Source: Tetradesmus obliquus
Taxonomy: Eukaryota; Chlorophyta; Chlorophyceae; Sphaeropleales; Scenedesmaceae
Assembly: GCA_030272155.1 (NCBI GenBank)
Contig: CP126191.1
Coordinates: 62,001-126,000, forward strand
Reading direction: 5' to 3'
Length of the DNA: 64,000 nt
The position numbers were made by a program, and so were the translations under genes. Shown in pieces: positions 21,605-32,870 of this stretch; the stretch's first letter is position 1; each line of letters begins with the position of its first letter. The notes under the pieces were generated by a model. That model had not been told where the DNA came from, searched no databases, and saw nothing but the letters and a program-made list of their open reading frames with translations.

Positions 21605-24600
21605 TCAGTCCCGCGGCAGCACCTTGCACCAGAGGCCGTCCCTGTAGCCCAGCGTGATGCCGGGCCGCAGCAGCGGCGGCTCCGCGGTGCGGCTGCTGTC
21701 CAGCTGGAAGTCGTAGCGCTGCCACAGGCGGACCAGCACCGTCTTGGCCTCGCTCAGCGCAAACTTGTAGCCGATGCACAGCCGCGGGCCAGCGCCAAAC
21801 GCCAGCCAGGCCAGCTGGTTGCGCTCCAGCGCCTCGGGAGACTGGCGGCAGCAGGCAGCAGCAGGATGGCAGCCAGGTCAAACTTGAAGCGGGATGTGGG
21901 ATGACATTTAGTGCAGGCGTCCACGCAGCACGACTGTCACATGCGAGGAGGAACACTGCAGGGCTTGAAAGGACCAACAAACCACAACAGCAGCCACCTC
22001 CTGCCCGTGCCCTGCCCTTACTGCCACCTGCATCGTTTCAATGCACCGGCCAGCGCCCAACCCCCAGTCTACCCTACCCCGCCCTCACAATAAGCCACGC
22101 TGCCTGGCAGGCACCCCTATTCCCCCCTGCCCCGCACCCTCCCCACCCCCGGCCCGCACCTTGTCCAGGAAGCGCTCCGGCATGAACTGCAGCGGCTGGC
22201 TCCAGTGCTTGGGGCTGCGCTGGATGCCGTGGATGTCTATGTACACCACCGCGCCCTTGGGCACAAACAGGCCGTTCAGCCAGATGTCCTGCGTGGCCTC
22301 ACGCGTGGTCATCCAGCCAGGGGGGCTCAGCCGCAGCGACTCCTGCAGCACAGCCTGGGGCGGCAAGGCAGGCGCGCAGCATGGTGGCACGGCAGCAGCA
22401 GGGGTGAGTTGCATGCCAGCTGCTTGAACGCTGCTAGCAGACAATGATTGCAGCTGTTCGACCAGAAGTCGCGCACTGCATAGGCTGCACTGGCTTCCCA
22501 CAACCCTTCGTTTCAGCAGCCCAAGCCGTGTGCCACAGCAATCTGCCTGGCCCGCGGTGTGACAACCGCCTCACCTCCAGGTAGGGGAACTTGTCCATGT
22601 CGTCGTGCGTGACGGGCCGCCGCCGCCCGAAGCGCTCTATCTCCGCAAACACCTTGGCCTTGACCTCCGGGCTGCGCGCCACCCAGTACAGCGTGGAGGT
22701 GAGCATGAAGCTGGTGGTGTCGTGACCCGCGACCAGGATGCTGTTGGCCTGTGATGGCAGACGGCAGACAGCAGCAGCAGCAGCGTCAGCAGCACATGAA
22801 GCAGCAGCTGTAGAGTGCTGCTGCAAGCAAAGAAACCATTTCTGCGCGGCCCGTCATGCTAGCACCTCCACACCCTATCATCAAACGTGAGCGGCACAGC
22901 AGCTGCGCCACCCCACCCGGCGGCTGCACCGCCCAGCCGCGCACCTGCGCCACGATCTGGTGCGCCTTGAGCGGCTGTCCCGTCTGCTTGTCCTTGGCGC
23001 GCACCAGCAGGTCCACCACGCTGCCTGCAGCAGGCACCACTGACGCGTACTTCTCACGCAGAGGGCGCGTCTCAGGGCGGTCTGCAGGAGCAGCAGCCGC
23101 AGCAGCAGCAGCAGCAGCGCACGAGCTTGAACGAAGCAGTTGCCACGCTGTACCTGCTGACGTTGCTGCCTTACAGACCTATTGCATGTTGGCGCTGCCA
23201 TGCTGGAGGCTTGGGATGACAGCTTTTGGAGGTGGCGCTGCGTGCGCTGTCACCTATGCAGTCTACACCGGCTGACTGCTGCATTCGTGGCGCTCACCGA
23301 AGTTGGGCACCATGTGCACCTCGTCCCGCCAGGGCAGCCCCAGCCGTGCCATGGCGTTGCGCGCCAGCGTCAGCGCCGCCGTGAACAGCTGCATGCGCGC
23401 CACGTTCAGCTGCGCCAGCCGCTTTGGCGGGAAGCGCCGTATGAGCGGGTACATCGCTGGCTTCAGCAGCCGCGGCAGCAGCATGAAGGTGAGCGTGACC
23501 GCGGTGTTCTCCAGCGCGTACGTGGCAGCAGCCACAATTGCATTCTCCCGGATCTGGCCATCCACCATCTCCTGCGTCTGCAGCTTCACCCTGCGCAGCA
23601 GCAGACAAGCAGCGGCAGGCGGGGCTGAGCAACTGCTGGAAGACAGCTGCGCAGCAGTGCATGCCCGTCCCATCAATCCAGTGCTGTAGTTGTTGGTCTA
23701 CCACCGGCACAGCTGCCAGCAACTTGCCGCTGAACAAAACACCCGCAGCAACGGCTCAGCAGCGTGTTGCTGGTCGTATGATGCTCCGCCAGCGCCGCTG
23801 CCACTCCAGCAATGCTGCTGCTGCTGCTGCTGCGCCAGGCGGTGCCCCCACTCCACGTACCCAAAAGCCGCCTCCCCGATGGCTTTGAGCGCCACGTTGC
23901 ACATGGCTGCGTGCATGTCCACGCTGCCGCCCGCTGCTGCTGCCGGGGCCAGGTCAGCGGCCAGCTCCTCCACTGCAGCCTCCACCAGCGGCTGGTACGA
24001 CTGCAGCCCGTGGCTGTGGAACAGCGGCTGCAGCGCACCCCGCAACCCCGTCCAGTAGCTGCCCCTGCAGTAGCGTAGCAGGCGCAGTGACACAGCACTC
24101 AATTCAAGACCCAGCACCAGGGTTGTGAAAACGCTGCTTGGCTATACTTCAGACTGGTCAGCAGCTGCTCAGACAGCTGGCCTGCAGCTGATGCTGGCCA
24201 CCTGCTGAACGTTTGTTCTGGTCACTTGAGCCACGTGTATCAACTCTGGAAGAGTGCATGTATGCCTGCAGCTACTAAGGGCTACGCAATCATGCTGCTA
24301 CGTCTTCAAAGGCCAACTGCAGGACAGCTGCCAACCCCACATGCCACCCAGACGTGTGTTCTGCAGCCTGCGCCAGCCGCTGTTGCTGCTGATCCCGTCT
24401 CCAATGCCTTGCCTCCTGCTGCCGCTGCTGCCATTTGCTGCTGCTTCTGTTGCCGCTGCTGCTCACTTTGCGAAGGTGATGCCCTGTGACAGCACCCGCT
24501 GCACGGTCTTGTCCTGGGGCGGGTAGAACATGGAGCGGTCGGGGAAGGTCTTGAAGTGCTTCACAGTGATCAGCCGCGCCAGCTCAGCATCTGCAGCAGC

Positions 24601-25917
24601 AGCAGGAACAGCAGCAGCAGGAACAGCAGCAGCAGCAGCAGCAGCAGATAGGTGCCACGCCCTGTCAGCACAGATAACAACAGCGCCCATGACGCAGGTG
24701 ATGGCTGCTGCTCCTACTGCTGGCTGGTCGGCAGGCTGGCTCTGCTGCAGTCATGGCCGGCAGCTGCTTGCAGTACTGCTGCTGGCGAGCCATGCTGCCC
24801 TGCCAGCGTGCCGCTGTCAACCTGCTGCGCCTCACCCCTGACGCAGATGACCGGCTGCGGGCCCCAGAACCACTTGAACACGTCGCCGTATGTCTCCGCC
24901 CACTCTGCACATGAGGTGAATGCGGCAGTCGGGCAGTCGGGCAGTTGTCAGGCAAGGCTCAGCTCAGGCGCTGTGATGCGCTGATCATAGCTGCTGGCAT
25001 GCTGATGGTTATGATGGCGATATTGATCATGGCAATGTTGACGATGATGATTATCATGATGTTGATGGTGGTGGTGGTGACGCTGCTCTTGGTGTCGTGA
25101 TCAGCCTGCAGACATCAGCAGTTACTAGCTCAGCGCTGCTGCTCACTCTCCCACGCCTTGAACAGGAAGAGGTCATGACGGTACACCTCAAGCGTGTTGC
25201 CCACAAACGGCAGAGGCGTGGGCCCTGCAGCAGCACACGTATGGTCAGCCATCCAGCATTCTCCACAAGTGTTATGCGAGTTTGTGCTGCCAGTGCCGTG
25301 CAGCACTGCGACGGTCTGCAGGTGCGCCAGCTTAAGCAGCAGCAGCAACAGCACTTCAGCAGCAGCAGCTGCTGCTGCAGCAGTTGTGGTGGCCGCACCT
25401 GGTATGTGACGCAGCTGCCACCTGGCGAGTGGGTGGAAGCCATCAATGATAATCTGCAGCGGCGGAGATGGTGGTGAGCAACTTGTAATAGCTTGCTGCT
25501 GTTTGCCGTCAGATGCGAGAGCTTCACAAGTAAGCAAGGGACATCACCAAGCAAGACGCTGCACCGCCCTTTGATTAGGCTGCTGCACTTTTGCATGCTG
25601 CTGCTGCTGCCGCTGCTTGCCAGGGCCCTGCTGCTACTGCTGCTGCTGCTGCTGCTGCTGCCATCACCGACAAAAGGTGATAAAAGCAGCTCATCATTGT
25701 TTTCAAGCTGCTGGGGTCACTTGACAGCCGTATGGCAGCTTGCAGCTGCATGGCAAGACTGATGATGTGGTTGCTTCGGTTGCTGCTTGCTGACTGCCGC
25801 TGACTGCCGTTGCTGAGCGCTCACCAGGGCGACCAAGCCAAATAAAGCTCCTAATATTAGCTGCCATAATGAAATGGTGGCGAAGCCTGCCACCACAGCA
25901 TCCAGAATCGCGCACAT
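21605..25917 (-). CDS. Cytochrome P450 monooxygenase
   Basis: Eleven exons: 25917-25825, 25453-25399, 25224-25147, 24904-24836, 24590-24467, 24064-23705, 23590-23298, 23081-22945, 22748-22575, 22354-22160 and 21841-21605. Phases close to about 604 aa. Exon 1 encodes an N-terminal membrane anchor, followed by the proline-rich hinge 'IPGPTPLPFVGN'. P450 hallmarks are all present: I-helix AGHDTT (410-415), ExxR (466-469), PERF (520-523) and the haem loop FGAGPRLCIG with axial Cys548. It is therefore likely an active ER-bound enzyme; the substrate cannot be told from sequence. One boundary is ambiguous: exon 6 to exon 7 can also be joined with a donor ~45 nt earlier and the acceptor before 'TQEMVDG', which gives a shorter D-E linker. 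Several introns carry (CAG/CTG)n runs. Confidence 0.92.
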
Positions 25918-26510
25918 GTGCGCCCCGGACAAGGGAAGTACAAGGGCTTCCTCCTGCCCTGCCTTACACACGGCAGTAACGCTATAGTTCCAGCCAGGAC
26001 TTTCTTATTGGCTTCAACGAGTGCATATGTGCCGACAGTCTGCAAGCAGCTTGTACACGCGGTCCTGCTGCGTGACTTCAACAGACAGCTCGGTGTGGAA
26101 GTGGACGATCCATGTGTCTGTTGTCTAGAGGCACACTACGGCGTGACTTGCAAAATAGAATGCTGGTAAGCGCTTTCAGAACTGCTACTGAAGCTTCGGT
26201 CCATTGCCTTGAAAACGCGTTAGTTCCAATCGGGCATTGCACATGCACGCCGAGCCTCCAAAAGCCCATGTAACTCTGTCAAAACAGCCCATCTGACGGT
26301 TGGCGAAGCAGCGCACGCCGCTATCGTGCCTGAGGACACGTCAACTGTACTGACTGCAGCAGCAGCAGCGTACTGCCAACAATGCACGACCCACAGCCGC
26401 GACATCCAGCTGCACAGAGCATGTACAAACAACAGATACAGCAGACAGCTCTTGTCTCTGCAGCAACATCAGCGTTGGCCCAGTCAACTGCATCTCCCCA
26501 GCACCTCCCC
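25918..26510. other. Intergenic between P450 start and transporter 3' end
   Basis: Presumed P450 promoter plus the 3' flank of the sugar transporter. No gene is seen. Confidence 0.4.
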
Positions 26511-27824
26511 TCAGTCCTTGCGCCACAGCGCCTCAATCTGCTCCAGCGTCTTGTTCTTGGTCTCAGGCACGTTGTAGTAGATGTTGGCCACGGCAGCCAC
26601 GCCAATGAGCGCAAACAGGCCGTACGTGGCCTGCATGCCCACGCCGTCCTGCAGGCTGGGCAGCACCAGGCTCACACCAAAGTTGCTCGCAAAGTTGACA
26701 AAGGTGGCCAGCGCAATGGCCTGGCTGCGCACCGCCAGCGGGAACACCTCGCCCACGATGAGCCAGCTGATGGGGCCAAAGCTGATCTGCAGGGGGGCAG
26801 GCAGCAGCAGGTGGCAGCAGGCGGCGGCAGCTCAGCGTTACCTAGGCAGCGTGGCGCAGGCCAGCAGGCCGTGTACGGCGAGTACGTATTCCTCATTGAG
26901 AGCAGGGGGCTGGTGCACCTGCATGCTGCATGCAGGCTGCTGGCAGCTGTCGCGCGACTTGTGTGAGACAGATGCCACAAAGCAGGCATGTTTCTGACAG
27001 GTGTCACCTGCTGCAACACAAAGCAGGCACAGCCCAGCGCCTGCCTCTACCCGCCTCCCACCTGGTAGCAGCCCACATACACGAGCAGCGCGCCAGCACT
27101 CAGCCACGCAGCACCAGTGCCGCCAGCAGCTGCCGCGTTCGCCGCATCCACGCCGCCCTGCGCTGCCGTCAGTGCCAGCAGCGCCGCCACCATGCCACTG
27201 ACTCCAAACAGCAGCAGCGGGCGCCGCCCTAGCTTGTCCACTGACGCCACCGCCACCAGCGTCATCAGCAGCTTGAAGCTGCCCAGCAGCACCGCCACGC
27301 CTGCTGCGTCCTTGCCGCCTGCAAAGCCGGCACGCTCAAAGATCTGGCTGGCATAGTACAGCACACTGGGCTGGCCCGTGATCTGCGGCACATGGGGGCG
27401 GGCCAGGTAGGGCAGCAGCAGCAGCAGCAGCACTGTGACTAGTGTTGTGAGGTGCACTGAAGCATGGCAGAACCATCGGCATGTCGTGCAGTAAACAGCA
27501 GGAAGAGTGGGTTCACTGGTCCGAGTAAGAACCAACCTGCAAACCTCACAGCAGTGCGCTCCTGCTCATGGAACATCAGCAGGTCCTGACACACTGTGTT
27601 ACAACATGTGTATCAGCACGCCGCAGCGCGCGCATGCAAGTCAAGGTCTCCAGCAAAAAGCAAGCGCGCCACCCTGCAGCCACCTTGCCCTTCACTCACG
27701 CACCCATCCCCTGCCGCGCCTCACCTGCTGGAACAGCATCAGGCTCATGCCCACCAGCAGCGGCCGGTAGTAGCGGCTGCTGCTGAACAGCTCCAGCCCC
27801 AGCGACGACAGCAGTCCGCCACCA

Positions 27825-27856
<32 letters not shown>

Positions 27857-28261
27857 AGCTGCGAGCTGCAGGTTGTCCGCCATCTCGTCCACCTCTGCTG
27901 CTGCCAGTGTGAGGTCGGCTGCGCGCCTGCCCTCGCAGCGCACCAGCGCAGCCAGCGCCTCCTGCCTGCTGGCGCCGCTCAGCAGCAGCCAGCGCGGCGA
28001 CTCCGGCAGCGTGGCCTGGGGGCGGCAGCAGCAGACATGGGCAGCGCAGTGAGTGAACAGGATGGTGCAGCAACTCGGCCATTGCTGGTCTGTCTTGCAG
28101 AGGCGGGTGCGCATGTGCAAGGTCAGGCGGGTGGCGCGTGCCAGGTGTTCACACCAACGGTGGGCTCCGGTGTGCTGCTACACGCCTCACCCAGGCAGGC
28201 ACCAGCCAGCAATATGTTGCTGCATGCCGCTGGGCAGGCGGCTGTTGCCAGTGTGTGACGC

Positions 28262-28297
<36 letters not shown>

Positions 28298-30546
28298 ACG
28301 GCGCCTCTAAAGCTTCTTACACGCTGCCTGCCCCTTCCCCTCACCATGCCCACGCCCAGCAGCAGGGCCAGGGGTGCCGCCACGCCGTACATGCTGCGCC
28401 AGCCGCCCACTTCGTCAATGAATGTGTAGCCGGCAAAGTAGCCCGCCAGGATGCCGCCCACAATGATGGCCTCCTGCAAGGGGGAGGGGGGGTGCAGAGT
28501 GTCAGCAGCCACATGCAGCAGCAGTAAGCATTTGATACAGCAGCAGCATTCAAGCAGTCAAGCAGTGCAGCAGCTGTGTGGATGTCAGCTGCTGGCTGTC
28601 CCACTGATGCATGGCCTTAGCTGCCCCTGTCACAATCCACACACGCCACACAGCACAGCTGCTGTTGCGCCTGCCTTGCGCGCCGCACCTTGAGGCTGAT
28701 GAGCAGACCGCGCACACTGGGCGGGCTGGTCTCCGCGATGTAGGCGGGCGCCGCGTGCATGGCGAAGCCGATGCCCAGGCCATAGAGGACCCTGCAGGCC
28801 AGCAGCGGGCCCAGGCTGCCAGCCACGCCCAGCCCGCCAGCACCCACGCCTGCGTGGCCAGCAGGCAAGCACAGCAGCACATCTTGACATAGCTGTGCTG
28901 AAGTCACACACCACTTGAACACCTGGCAGCCTCACCCCCAAGCGCTATACTGTGGCGCGTGCATGGTGCTGCTGATCAGTGCCGCAGCGTGCCTACCACA
29001 GCCAGCAGCACCCTGCCCCACGCACCGTACAGCCCCGCCGCCATCAGCAGCTCTGTGCGCCGGCCCAGCCTGTTGCCTGAGGCCAGTGCGATGAGGCTGC
29101 CCAGCAGCGCCCCCAGCAGGCTCATGCTGACCACCAGCCCACTCTGGAAGGAGCTCAGCGCATACCTGGGCAGCACAGCAGCAGCAGCAGCACATGCAAC
29201 AACTAAGCAACAACTAAGCAACAACTAAGCAACAACTAAGCAACAACTTAGCTTCGTTACGGAGATCGCGTAACACTCAAAACACGTCCGCTATATAGCA
29301 CCTACGGGCCCCGCCAACAACTAAGCAGGCTGGGAGCCTGTCACCCTGGCAGCCTGGCAAGCAGGCCGGCAGGTGTCTCATTGCTGGCCTGGCTGCTGCC
29401 TGTGCTGAGACGCCAGTACTGCCTGGGTGAAAAGCATTGCAACAGGTGCATGCTGCACATGGTGTGGGCATCAGCACCGCCTGTACTCCAGCGCTGCTCC
29501 ACAGTATGCAACCTTGCCCTTGCTGGTAGCTACGCAGCGATGCTGCTGCTGCTGCTCACCAGTCTGTGCCGCTCAGTTGTGGGTTGGTGAGGGAGGCCAG
29601 CACGCCGCTGCTGGCACCTATGTCGTAGCCAAACAGCAGCCCGCCCACCTGCAGGGGCAGAGCAGCACGGCACAGCTGCTTAGCGCTTTGGGCTGGCTGT
29701 TGCTGTTGTGGTGCGACCAGGCAGGCGCTCAGTGCTCAGCGGTATCAGTGCATGAGCTGCAGCCTGCAGCCCCTGCTGCTGCTTCAGCTGCATGCTGAAT
29801 GCAAAGTGTCTTCATCAAGGATTACAGCAACACCTCGCTTTCGAAGCACTGCTGACAGCTGCCACAAAGCACCATCACAGTCAGGCCACTGCCAGCAGCG
29901 CGCCTGCAGCCACTCACTGCAGGGAAGATGAAGCACAGCCCTGTGGCCAGCCAGTCCACTGTGTCTGAGCCCTGCACAGGCTTAGACTCGGAGCCCTGGC
30001 GCTCCTGCAAGCGCGGAGCATAAGACAGCATGCATGGTTGGCAGAGGGCGCTGGCTGGCGCACTGCGTATCAGTATCCATGCACATGTCGATGCCGGCAG
30101 GAATTTGCATCGCATGCTGCAACAGCCTGACTCTTTGACGTCCCAGCCACCTACACTGCTTATTGCTGCACCCAAAACACGCTGAAAGCATTCGGCAGCA
30201 TTCCAGTGGTGACTACCACCCACTGCTCTGCACTGTACTGTCCAGTCAGAACTGGCTTGCACAGCCAGATGCCGCAGCAGCAAAAGTGGACTGACACACG
30301 CGATTGTGCTGCTGATTCGTTACCTACCACCAATGGCTCGGTCTCTCTGCTGTCCTGCATAGCAGCTACCTCCACTGATATGCGGTGGTCACTGCCCAAG
30401 GGTGCCCTGTGTGTAGCGCTGCTGTGATGCCTGTGGCTGGGACCCGAACTCATCCCACTAGCTGAGCGACTGAGGATGCTGCTGCTGCGCCTGCTGCCTC
30501 TCCAGCTGCCAGCTCGAAACACGGGTGTGGTTGAGTGTTGCAGCAT
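26511..30546 (-). CDS. MFS sugar/H+ symporter, plastid xylose-symporter-like type
   Basis: Nine exons: 30546-30328, 30004-29918, 29648-29560, 29165-29026, 28849-28689, 28473-28345, 28015-27725, 27382-27062 and 26786-26511. All junctions are GT-AG and in phase; about 570 aa. Residues 1-100 are Ser/Arg-rich and fit a plastid transit peptide. The membrane core begins 'VGGLLFGYDIGA' and shows the sugar-porter signatures 'GRR', 'PESPRWLLLSG' (279-289), 'ITGQPSVLYYA', 'DKLGRRPLL' and PETK (553-556). The pattern of 'YIAETSPPSVRG', 'GCYQISFGPISWL' and 'ALSSFQSGLVVS' matches the plant 'D-xylose-proton symporter-like' plastid group rather than STP hexose carriers. It is expected in the plastid envelope, moving monosaccharide with protons; the substrate is inferred. 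Confidence 0.92.
28263..28297. repeat. (CTG)n microsatellite in transporter intron
   Basis: About a dozen uninterrupted CTG units lie in the intron between exons 6 and 7 of the sugar transporter. It is one of many triplet tracts in this window. Confidence 0.85.
29196..29250. repeat. 11-bp minisatellite, five units
   Basis: Five tandem copies of gcaacaactaa (the last slightly diverged) lie in the intron between exons 3 and 4 of the sugar transporter. A further isolated copy of the core occurs near 29314. Confidence 0.85.
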
Positions 30547-31029
30547 TTGAGTGACGCAGCACGATGCCGACACACGCTGATCACACGCTGAACCTGCGCG
30601 TAGTACAAACTACTGTGTATCTGGATATTCTACTGTGATCAATGCTCCATGGATCGGCAGCAGCTTCAGCTTGGCCTGTACGGAGTTGAGCAGCTGCACT
30701 GTGGCAGCACGTGGTATGTGCTGATCACGCTCATTGCACACCAGGTCACGCACAAAGCTCTCAATCGACATCAAGCTGGTGTTCAGGGCCACACCCACGG
30801 AGTGCCACGCAAGTGACATGTGTTGCGGGTAAGTGGCAGGTGGAGGTGCACCAACAACGTTGATCGATGCATCTGGTTCATTGTTAGTTTTGTAGGCCAC
30901 TAATATAGACGAATGCGCTTCGTAGGCTGACGTTGCAGTTGCGTATGCTGCCGTGGCTGCTGGATACCCTCTTTTTACACCTCCAAAAGACTAAAGACAT
31001 TCTATTTGTAACTTCTAGACATCCAAGCT
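30547..31029. other. Divergent promoter region, transporter / ETF-QO
   Basis: About 480 bp separate the two start codons, which are transcribed away from each other, so both promoters must lie here or in 5' UTR. A 96-codon minus-strand frame (30610-30900) begins with GTG, has no domain and is not called. Confidence 0.5.
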
Positions 31030-32836
31030 ATGTTCGGGCTGGGACTGCTGGCCAGGGCGGCCAGGCAGCATCAGCTACAGTGTACTGTATCCCGCCTGTT
31101 CAGCTCATGCAGACCTTTAGCAGCAGCAACAGACGCAGTGCAGCAAGCTCAACCTAGAGAGCAACTGCAGTACGACCTGTGCATAGTGGGAGCAGGCCCA
31201 GCCGGGCTCTCTGCGGCAATCCGGTTCAAGCAGGTGTGCCACTGCTGCTGATGCTGCTGCATGTGCTGTGACCTGGCAAGGCAGAAGCACATGAGAGGTC
31301 TTTAGTAAAAAGCTTCATCAATGTTGCAGCTCTGTTGTCCATTGTAACCTGCCAAGACAGGATGCATAATTTGTGCAGCACTTCAGTTGATACCTTCTGG
31401 CATCGCATGACAGAGTGTGCAGCGTCCACCTGGTATGCTTGCATGTGCACGCGATGACAGTTGGGCATTCGCGTGCATTGACGCGGCTGTTTCTGATGCA
31501 CCTGCTGCAGTTGTGCAAGGAGGACAACAGGGACTTGTCGGTGTGTGTAATAGAGAAGGGCTCAGAAGTTGGTGAGCATCACAACAGCGCCAGTACCAGC
31601 ACAGCAGCAGCAGCCAGTCAGCAGTAGCACTCAGCTTTGCAGGAGTGCTGCAAGCACTACTCACTGCTGGTTGAGGTAGTGTCTGCTGCCTGTGCGCCTG
31701 GTCTACCCTGGCAGTAGCTGTGGACAACTCTTCATGCTGAGCAGCAGCCGCTCACCATGCCTGATCAAAGGTTATGAAATAATCAGGGGCATGACTGCTA
31801 GCATGTCGGCAACAGCTGAACACCGGCAAACGCCAAACTGTCACTGGACCTAGGGCTCAGCCCTGCTGCGCTGCTGCACCTGCAGGCGCGCACATCCTGT
31901 CCGGCAATGTGTTTGAGCCGCGGGCGCTGGATGAGCTGTTCCCCAAGTGGTCGGAGCAGCAAAGCGAGGGCCAGGCCTTTGCCGACCTGCCGCTGCGGCA
32001 GAAGGCCACAGCAGACCGCTTCTACATGCTGACCCAGGGCAGCAGCATACGGCTGCCCAACCCGCCGCAGATGAAGAACAGGGGCAAGAACTACATCATC
32101 AGCCTCAGGTGTGTTCGGGAAGAGGCAGCAGCAGCTAGGCCTCAAGCTGGATTGACAGCAGCAGCGTCACAGGCACAGCTGTACGACCAATGCAGCATCT
32201 GCAGCAGATTGCAATGGCTCTGGGCTCCAACCAGCAGCAGCATGCGCGACACAGCAGATAGAACAGTTGGTGTGATCATTGAGCAGCTCAGGGATCTTGC
32301 GCTGACACAGAAACATCAAGCAGCATTTGAAAGCAAACGGGTGGTATCAGCTGCCAGCTGGCAAACCGCCATGCAATTTCACTGTGTTGCTGTGTGACTG
32401 TCTTTGGTGGTTTGATGCGCTGCGCCTGGCTGTGCTGCTGCTGCTGCTGCTGCTGCTGCTGCAGTGAGCTCACGCGCTGGCTGGCGAAGCATGCTGAGGA
32501 GCAGGGCGTGGACGTGTTCCCAGGCTTCGCAGGTGGGTGGCAGCAGCAGCGGCAGCAGCAGAGGCAGCAGCAGCCGCATTGGCCACACCAAGCTGCTTCC
32601 AGCAATGGTGCCTGCGGCCGTGTGGGGGCAGCAGTTGATCGTGTTTGTGTGCCAGCGGGGCGTCTGCAGCTGTGTGCGCCGGCTGACTCGCATCAGCCGC
32701 TCGCCGCAGTGCCAGCTGCGGCCCCTGCCACCCCAGGTGCTTCCTTACAGGGCAAGCGAATAGTGCTTCTCATCAGCACGTAGCTGCACCACCCCAGACA
32801 TGCCTCGCTGTATCCACTGACACCTGCCGGTGCTGT

Positions 32837-32870
<34 letters not shown>

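Noticed and set aside
26341-27107. Long Ala/Gln/His-rich plus-strand frames over the transporter
   Set aside because: Antisense to exons that have clear MFS motifs on the minus strand.
29196-29250. Possible CRISPR-like array
   Set aside because: The 11-bp units are directly adjacent with no spacers, inside an intron of a eukaryotic gene; a simple minisatellite.
30610-30900. 96-codon minus-strand frame between the transporter and ETF-QO
   Set aside because: Starts with GTG rather than ATG, no known domain, and occupies the shared promoter interval; kept out for lack of support.
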